Shown: piece after piece, positions 1 through 5,800 of the stretch
Numbering within the stretch: position 1 is the stretch's first letter
Layout: each line of letters starts with the position of its first letter
Source: an uncultured Actinomycetes bacterium
GTDB taxonomy: Bacteria > Actinomycetota > Actinomycetes > Nanopelagicales > Nanopelagicaceae
DNA: 8,851 nt
Direction of reading: 5' to 3'
NCBI GenBank assembly: GCA_903922325.1
Contig: CAIXTG010000071.1
Span: forward strand, 1-8,851
Notes under the pieces: generated by a model
Told to the model about the DNA's origin: nothing
Seen by the model: the letters and a program-made list of their open reading frames with translations, nothing else
The model's database searches: none
Position numbers and translations under genes: made by a program

Positions 1-1
1 C

Positions 2-418
2 GGCGTACTATTTGCTGCCGGCTGGTTGAAAATTTACACGCCCGCTAAATCTCAAATGGCAGTTCGGGCTTATGAAGTACTTCCGATTCCGTTAGCTAAT
101 TTTCTTGGAATATTTCTTCCCTGGTTTGAAGTTGGCTTAGGTGTTCTATTGATCTTAGGAATCGCAGTACGACTATCTGCGTTCTTCGGTGGCGCCTTAA
201 TGGTCGTCTTCATCGCAGCAATTTCTCAGGCTTGGGCACGCGGACTCTCAATTGATTGCGGATGTTTCGGTGGCGGTGGCACCGTGGACCCAAGTGAGAC
301 CAAATATTTGAGCGAAATCCTGCGCGACGCTGGCTTGGCATTGTTAGGTTTATATTTATTTCGCTACCCTTTGACTAGATTTGCAGTAGAGAAATTAACA
401 AAAACCCAAGGAGAGTAA
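2..418 (+). CDS. MauE/DoxX-like integral membrane protein, 5' end cut off by the window
   Basis: The reading frame is open from the window edge to the TAA at 416-418, so the true start lies upstream; the TTG at 26 is simply an internal Leu codon. About 138 residues are visible. They are mostly hydrophobic, with segments resembling three membrane helices (roughly nt 95-165, 170-235 and 310-365). A conserved-looking loop, DCGCFGGGG, carries the only two visible cysteines (codons at 257-259 and 263-265) as a Cys-x-Cys pair. This loop is typical of the MauE branch of the DoxX-like superfamily, whose founding member is needed for maturation of disulfide-rich methylamine dehydrogenase. The gene ends 4 bases before a DsbA-like gene, which supports a role as a membrane redox partner for that protein. 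The family call is fairly safe; the electron-relay role is inference. Confidence 0.8.
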   Translation, partial: GVLFAAGWLKIYTPAKSQMAVRAYEVLPIPLANFLGIFLPWFEVGLGVLLILGIAVRLSAFFGGALMVVFIAAISQAWARGLSIDCGCFGGGGTVDPSETKYLSEILRDAGLALLGLYLFRYPLTRFAVEKLTKTQGE

Positions 419-422
419 GCAC

Positions 423-1091
423 ATGGCAACTGGTTCATCTGGTGGAGATAAGTTCACACGTAATTTAGTAATCGGAATGGTTGCTTTAGTCGTTGTGGTC
501 GGTGCTTCATTCTCATACTTCGGTTCAAAGGGCTCGACAACTGCAGCGATACCTTCTAGTGTTTCTAAAGATGACGGTTACGGAATCGTCTTTAACGCCG
601 ATGTACCAAATGTGCCAACAATTGATGTTTACGAAGACTTCCAATGCCCAGTTTGCGCGCGCTTTGAAGCGATAAACGGTATAACTTTAGAAAAAGCAAT
701 TGAAGAGAAAAAAGCTAAAGTCGTTTATCACGTTCTTTCCTTCCTCGGTACAGAATCAATTTTGGCTGCTAACGCATCAGCATGTGCTGCCGATGAAGAT
801 AAGTTCTTAGCTTTCCATAAGGCGTTCTATGCCAATCAGCCAGCTGAAAATGCGGGCGCGATTAATGCCACTTTCCTAAAGAGTATTGGTGCAGCAATCG
901 GAATCGATTCAGCTAAGTTCGCAGCCTGCGTTGATAATGGTGGATATTCTGATTGGGTTAAAAATGTTGCCGAAGCGGGTGCAAAAGCAAATGTTAATTC
1001 GACACCAACAGTATTTGTAAACGGTAAAGAACTTGACCGCAATACCGAATACTTCAATGTCGAGGCATTTGCTAAAGCAATTGCAGGCTAA
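423..1091 (+). CDS. Membrane-anchored DsbA-like thiol:disulfide oxidoreductase (thioredoxin fold)
   Basis: This 222-residue protein starts with a short polar tail and one hydrophobic segment (about residues 14-34), an uncleaved-looking signal anchor that would place the rest outside the membrane. The catalytic motif CPVC is at residues 75-78 (nt 645-656), preceded by the usual DFQ of DsbA-type domains. The cis-proline loop of the thioredoxin fold is seen as STPT, with Pro195. Two further cysteines, C121 and C169, lie in the helical insertion and could form the second structural disulfide seen in actinobacterial DsbA-like proteins. The protein is expected to oxidise or isomerise cysteines in exported proteins. 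An AAGGAG ribosome binding site at 408-413, 9 bases upstream, supports the ATG at 423. Close packing with the MauE-like gene before it and lgt after it (3-base gap) suggests one transcript. Confidence 0.9.
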   Translation: MATGSSGGDKFTRNLVIGMVALVVVVGASFSYFGSKGSTTAAIPSSVSKDDGYGIVFNADVPNVPTIDVYEDFQCPVCARFEAINGITLEKAIEEKKAKVVYHVLSFLGTESILAANASACAADEDKFLAFHKAFYANQPAENAGAINATFLKSIGAAIGIDSAKFAACVDNGGYSDWVKNVAEAGAKANVNSTPTVFVNGKELDRNTEYFNVEAFAKAIAG

Positions 1092-1094
1092 TTA

Positions 1095-1922
1095 ATGCTT
1101 TCCTCGATTCCAACGCCAACTAATTCGGCGATCGGAATTGGGCCGCTAACTGTTCATTACTACGCTTTATGCATAATTGTTGGCGTGGCAGTTGCAATCT
1201 GGTTAGGCAATAAGCGTTATCGCACATTTGCAAATGACAGCGAACAGTCAATTGGTGTCGTTGCCGATGTAGCAATTTACGCGGTACCTGCCGGCATAAT
1301 CGGTGGCCGTATTTATCACGTCATAACATCACCTGCGCAATACTTTGGTGAAAATGGAAAACCTATTGATGCGCTAAAAATTTATCAAGGCGGTTTAGGT
1401 ATCTGGGGAGCGATCTCACTTGGTGCGCTGGTTGCCTGGTTTGGTTATCGAAAACGCGCTAAAGATTTAGATTTGCCGAGTTTTCGCTTATTTCTAGATG
1501 CGCTAGCGCCAGGAATTTTGATTGCGCAAGCAATCGGACGTATTGGAAATTGGTTTAATGGTGAACTTTTTGGTCGCCCTTTTTCAGGGTCATGGGCGCT
1601 GGAAATACCAGTAGCTAAGCGTCCAATCGGATATCTCCAATATGAGACCTTTCATCCGACTTTCCTATACGAAACAATCTGGTGCTTGCTGGTTGCGGCG
1701 CTGCTGATCTGGTTAACGCCAAAGTTAAAGGCTGGGCAAAGCTTTGCAATTTACGTGGCACTTTATTGTGTTGGCAGTTTTGCCATTGAATCACTTCGTA
1801 TTGATGATGCAAATGAAATCTTAGGTTTGCGGGTTAATTTATGGACAGCGCTAATAGTTGGTCTAATTGCGAGCGCGTTGGCACTTCGTTTTGCACGTCA
1901 GAAAGTGACCGAAATCGGGTAG
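1095..1922 (+). CDS. lgt: Phosphatidylglycerol--prolipoprotein diacylglyceryl transferase
   Basis: Lgt transfers diacylglycerol from phosphatidylglycerol to the lipobox cysteine of prolipoproteins at the membrane, the first step of lipoprotein maturation. The 275-residue product is multi-pass hydrophobic and close to the family length. It carries the Lgt signature at residues 148-160 (GRIGNWFNGELFG), with Trp where many members have Phe. R149 corresponds to the essential Arg143 of E. coli Lgt. HPTFLYE follows at 187-193, and R235 in IESLR fits the second essential arginine. Where E. coli has the catalytic-region His103, this protein has Trp in GGLGIWG, which is usual for actinobacterial Lgt. 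The ATG follows the upstream stop by 3 bases with no strong Shine-Dalgarno sequence, so translation is probably coupled to the DsbA-like gene. Identification is secure. Confidence 0.96.
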   Translation: MLSSIPTPTNSAIGIGPLTVHYYALCIIVGVAVAIWLGNKRYRTFANDSEQSIGVVADVAIYAVPAGIIGGRIYHVITSPAQYFGENGKPIDALKIYQGGLGIWGAISLGALVAWFGYRKRAKDLDLPSFRLFLDALAPGILIAQAIGRIGNWFNGELFGRPFSGSWALEIPVAKRPIGYLQYETFHPTFLYETIWCLLVAALLIWLTPKLKAGQSFAIYVALYCVGSFAIESLRIDDANEILGLRVNLWTALIVGLIASALALRFARQKVTEIG

Positions 1923-1925
1923 TAT
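1920..1925 (+). promoter_or_regulatory. Candidate -10 element for a leaderless VIT-family transcript
   Basis: TAGTAT fits the actinobacterial TANNNT -10 pattern. Six bases separate it from the ATG at 1932, which would place transcription start on the A of the start codon. Its first three bases are also the lgt stop codon. No convincing -35 hexamer is seen: GTCAGA at 1897-1902 is poor, and TTGCAC at 1891-1896 is too far away at 23 bases. The call rests on geometry and on the absence of a Shine-Dalgarno sequence. Confidence 0.4.
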
Positions 1926-1931
1926 TTCAAT

Positions 1932-2642
1932 ATGGCGCTCGAAGATGTTTATCAAAGAAACTTACATCACCGCACTCATCGTGCAGGTTGGTTGCGCGCC
2001 GCAGTACTAGGTGCCAACGATGGTTTGGTTTCAACTGCCTCGTTAATGATTGGTGTTGCCGCTGCCCGAGTTAGTGACAGTTTTTTAATTACAGCTGGCA
2101 TTGCCGGAATTTCAGCTGGTGCGATGTCGATGGCAGTCGGTGAATATGTTTCAGTTCGCGCGCAAAATGATGTCGAAGAATCTGATCGCCTGCTTGAGAT
2201 CGAACATTTAGCGGCAGACCCCGAAGGCGAATTTCTTGAGTTAGTTGAGATCTATGTTAACCGCGGCTTAACCCCCGAGTTAGCTCGCGAAGTTGTCGAG
2301 CAGATGCATGCCAAAGATCCGCTGGAGGCACATTTACGAGATGAACTTGGTCAATTCGAAAGTACTAAAGCGCGCCCAGTTCAAGCTGCGGTAGCTTCGG
2401 CGCTAAGTTTCACAATGGGCGGACTAATTCCATTTGCGGGGGCGTTTGCACCAACTCCTGGGGCAGTAGCGGTGAGCATTGTTGGTTTCACGCTAGTCGG
2501 TCTTTTGGCCACTGGCATTATTAGCGCTCGCTCATCAGGGGCTGCCGTTATGAAGCCAACTATGCGAGTAATGATTGGTGGTTGCCTGGGCATGGCAATT
2601 ACCGCGGGCATTGGCCATTTTGCTCACCTAACCGGAATCTAA
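1932..2642 (+). CDS. VIT1/CCC1-family iron/manganese transporter
   Basis: The 236-residue protein has the layout of the VIT family. A short His/Arg-rich N-terminus leads into helix 1 with LGANDGLVSTASL (Asp30). Helix 2 contains GAMSMAVGEYVSVRAQND (Met65, Met67 and Glu71 among the likely metal-path residues). A charged cytosolic stretch of about 55 residues (roughly 83-140) is rich in Glu and Asp and matches the metal-binding hairpin of VIT1. Three hydrophobic segments follow (about 150-172, 177-198, 211-233). Known family members move Fe2+ or Mn2+ out of the cytosol (into vacuoles in plants and yeast) by proton exchange; in bacteria they are usually assigned to metal efflux or homeostasis. 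The metal cannot be read from sequence. The gene starts 9 bases after lgt without a clear Shine-Dalgarno sequence and may have its own leaderless promoter. Confidence 0.9.
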   Translation: MALEDVYQRNLHHRTHRAGWLRAAVLGANDGLVSTASLMIGVAAARVSDSFLITAGIAGISAGAMSMAVGEYVSVRAQNDVEESDRLLEIEHLAADPEGEFLELVEIYVNRGLTPELAREVVEQMHAKDPLEAHLRDELGQFESTKARPVQAAVASALSFTMGGLIPFAGAFAPTPGAVAVSIVGFTLVGLLATGIISARSSGAAVMKPTMRVMIGGCLGMAITAGIGHFAHLTGI

Positions 2643-2702
2643 ATCGCCCGACGTAGATCACATCAATTCCCTCGAATAAATCGGAACAGGCTTACCTTTT
2701 CC

Positions 2703-2708
2703 TAGGCT
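2703..2708 (+). promoter_or_regulatory. Candidate -10 element for gltB
   Basis: TAGGCT matches TANNNT and is followed by A, giving the same heptamer TAGGCTA that lies directly before pyk. Transcription would begin near 2715, giving a leader of about 109 bases. No good -35 box is visible at the expected place. Alternatives are TACCTT (2693-2698, start near 2705) and TAAATT (2708-2713). Base composition alone could produce such matches, so this is tentative. Confidence 0.3.
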
Positions 2709-2711
2709 AAA

Positions 2712-2804
2712 TTGCTACCCTTACCCATCTCGAGGACCGAGAAAGAGTACGACCAGGGCCAAAGTTGTCCCGTGAAAGCAACGGCACAAGACAACTAGTA
2801 GCAA
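2712..2804 (+). ncRNA. Candidate structured gltB leader RNA (three-helix junction, possible cis-regulator)
   Basis: Three nested perfect pairings are visible. P1: TTGCTAC at 2712-2718 pairs with GTAGCAA at 2798-2804 (7 bp). P2: TCTCG at 2728-2732 pairs with CGAGA at 2738-2742 around a 5-base AGGAC loop. P3: AGTTGTC at 2763-2769 pairs with GACAACT at 2790-2796 (7 bp). P3 continues above a one-sided CACAA bulge as CCGT (2770-2773) with ACGG (2781-2784), closed by a 7-base loop GAAAGCA. P3 and P1 are separated by one A, so they could stack. The long joining strand 2743-2762 could hold a binding site. The P1 3' strand shares two bases with the AAAGGA ribosome binding site. This layout suits a translational cis-regulator of glutamate synthase, but the function is inferred. 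I recognise no known riboswitch consensus, and the true 5' end is unknown. Confidence 0.45.
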
Positions 2805-2808
2805 AGGA
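2803..2808 (+). promoter_or_regulatory. Probable gltB ribosome binding site with long spacing
   Basis: AAAGGA is the only Shine-Dalgarno-like sequence near the gltB ATG at 2824. The 15-base gap is longer than usual, and the site abuts the closing helix of the candidate leader RNA. No alternative in-frame start exists upstream: the frame closes at the TGA at 2773-2775 without an ATG, GTG or TTG in between. Confidence 0.45.
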
Positions 2809-2823
2809 TCTGGCGACAACCTA

Positions 2824-5800
2824 ATGGCAATCCCAAAAGAGTTTCCACCAGCACAAGGTCTTTATGACCCAGCAAACGAGCATGATGCATGCGGCGTTGC
2901 GATGGTTGCTACTCTAAATAAAGTTGCCACTCACGAAATTGTTGCTCAAGCGTTAACTGCACTTCGCAATCTTGAACATCGCGGCGCTTCAGGTGCTGAA
3001 CCAGATAGTGGTGATGGTGCTGGAATTTTGATTCGCGTTCCTGATGAGTTTTATCAAGCCGTAGCCGGATTTAAATTGCCTTCCGCCGGAAGTTACGCCA
3101 CAGGCATTGCCTTCATTGGTCAAAGTTTTGATTTCCAAAATGAAATTGCAGCAATCGCAGCTGAAGAAGGTTTAGTTGTCCTAGGTTGGCGCGAACTTCC
3201 AATTAACTCAGCATCTCTGGGCAAGACTGCCCTTGGCGTTATGCCAAAGTTTGAACAATTATTCCTAGCTGGCGCTAATGGTGAATCCGGAATCGCACTA
3301 GATCGCTTAGCTTTTTGTCTGCGTAAGCGAGTCGAGCATTCGTTAGATATTTATTTCCCATCGCTATCTTCTCAGACCATTGTTTACAAAGGCATGCTCA
3401 CAACCGGCCAGCTTGAAGAGTTTTTCCCAGATCTAAGTGATGCTCGAGTTAAATCTCCATTGGCACTTGTTCACTCACGTTTTTCTACCAATACCTTCCC
3501 GTCTTGGCCGCTTGCACACCCATACCGATTCATTGCGCATAACGGTGAAATCAATACCGTTAAGGGAAACCGAAACTGGATGCGTGCTCGCGAATCACTC
3601 CTTGAATCCGATGTGATTCCAGGTGACTTAAAGCGCTTGTTCCCAATCGTGGAAATGTCAGGATCGGATTCAGCTTCCTTTGATGAAGTACTTGAATTGC
3701 TTTACTTAGGTGGACGTTCCCTGCCACATTCAGTTTTAATGATGATTCCGGAAGCTTGGGAAAATCATGCAACCATGTCGCAAAAGCGACGAGATTTCTA
3801 TGCTTTCCATGCCTCTCTTATGGAGCCTTGGGACGGGCCTGCATGCGTAACTTTCACTGACGGAAACCAAGTGGGCGCAGTGCTTGATAGAAATGGTTTG
3901 CGACCATCGCGTTATTGGGTAACTAAAGATGGCCTAGTTGTTTTGGCCAGTGAAGTAGGCGTTCTAGATTTCGCACCTGAAGAAATTGTGCGCAAGGGTC
4001 GCTTGCAACCAGGAAAAATGTTCTTGGTTGATATCGCTGCTGGTCGCATTATTGAAGATGATGAAATTAAGGATTCACTGGCAGATGCCGAAACTTATGG
4101 CCAGTGGTTACAAGATGGCATCGTTAAGTTAGCTGATCTACCTTCACGTGAGCATATTGTTTACCCACACTCATCGGTTGTGCGTCGTCAACGCGCTTTT
4201 GGTTATACCGAAGAAGATTTGAAAATCTTAATTACGCCTATGGCGCGAAGTGGGGGAGAACCACTTGGTTCAATGGGCACCGATACCCCGATTGCGGCAA
4301 TCTCAGCTAAACCACGATTGCTCTTCGACTATTTCTCTCAACTCTTTGCTCAGGTAACTAATCCACCACTAGATGCGATTCGCGAAGAACTAGTTACCTC
4401 TCTCGGTGGATCAATTGGTCCAGAACATAATTTGCTAGATCCTGGCCCAGCTTCTTGTCGTCAAATTTCATTGGCATTCCCAGTAATTGATAATGATGAG
4501 TTAGCCAAGATCATCAATGTGAATGCTGATGACGAGTATCCAGAATTAGCTGCCTATGTTGTGCGCGGATTATTTCCAGTAAATGGCGATGGCCAGGCAC
4601 TTCGCAAGCGCATCGATGAAATTAAGCGCGAAGTTTCCAAAGCTATCGATGATGGTGCTCACTTAATTGTGCTTTCTGACCGTGACGGCGATGCCGAAGA
4701 TGCACCTATTCCATCTTTATTACTTACCTCTGCAGTTCATCACCATTTAATTCGCGAAAAGAAGCGCACTCAAGTGGGCTTAGTTGTCGAAGCTGGCGAT
4801 GTGCGCGAAGTTCACCATGTCGCGCTACTAATTGGTTATGGCGCAGCAGCGGTGAATCCATATTTAGCTATGGAATCAGCCGAAGATTTAGTTCGCCAAG
4901 GTGTCATCACTGGCATCGCACCTGAAAAAGCTGTGCGTAATTTAATTAAAGCGCTGGGCAAAGGCGTGCTTAAAGTTATGTCGAAGATGGGTATTTCAAC
5001 TATCGCGTCATATACCGGCGCTCAAGTTTTCGAGGCAATCGGTATTAGTCAAGAAGTGGTCGATGAATTCTTCGTCGGTACAACTTCTCGCTTAGGCGGA
5101 ATCAGTCTAGACATCATTGCTCAAGAAACTATTGCTCGTCATCACATCGCATATCCGCCAGGGGGAGAAGTTCCTGGTTCTAAACGTCTACCAACTGGTG
5201 GCGAATACCAATGGCGTCGCGATGGCGAACCACACTTATTTGATCCAGAAACTGTATTTGCACTTCAACACTCAACTCGCAATAAGCGGTTTGATATTTT
5301 CCAGCGTTACACCAGTCGCGTTGACGAACAGAGCAATCGTTTGATGACTTTGCGAGGACTTTTCAAATTTGCAGAGGGCATTCGCCAACCTATTTCTATT
5401 GATGAAGTTGAACCGGTTTCAGAAATTGTAAAACGTTTCTCAACAGGTGCGATGTCATACGGTTCGATCTCACAAGAAGCGCATGAGAATTTAGCAATTG
5501 CAATGAATCGTCTTGGGGCTAAATCAAATACTGGTGAAGGTGGCGAAGATCCTGCTCGCTATATCAAAGAAGCAAATGGTGATTCCAAACGTTCATCGAT
5601 TAAACAAGTTGCATCAGGTCGATTCGGCGTAACCTCTGATTACTTAGTTAATGCCGATGATATTCAGATCAAGATTGCACAAGGCGCTAAACCTGGTGAA
5701 GGTGGCCAGTTGCCTGGAAACAAGGTTTATCCCTGGATTGCAAAAGTGCGATATTCAACGCCTGGCGTGGGTCTAATTTCGCCACCTCCACATCACGATA

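Noticed and set aside
26..28. TTG at 26 as the true start of the MauE-like gene
   Set aside because: The frame stays open to the window edge with hydrophobic residues (GVLFAAGW) that fit the family's first helix, so the gene is cut by the window.
1500..1600. Trp in place of Phe in the Lgt signature and Trp at the E. coli His103 position as signs of a non-functional Lgt
   Set aside because: The catalytic Arg, Asn and Glu positions are intact, and the GLGIWG form is usual in actinobacterial Lgt.
2643..2711. GlnR-type operator or rho-independent terminator in the VIT-gltB gap
   Set aside because: No GTNAC-n6-GAAAC-like pair is seen. The short CCTAGG palindrome and the T-rich bit at 2697-2700 do not form a hairpin followed by a T tract.
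2728..2760. GGACCGAGA-like stretch recalling the ykkC riboswitch family, whose ppGpp-type members can precede glutamate synthase genes
   Set aside because: The match is only about nine bases, and it sits in a simple hairpin. The other conserved ykkC blocks, including the GGGAUAAAAGCCC-like 3' segment, are missing.
2643..2823. Known glutamine riboswitch (glnA or downstream-peptide type) before gltB
   Set aside because: The conserved core GGAAGUAGG-type sequence and its surrounding pairs are not present.
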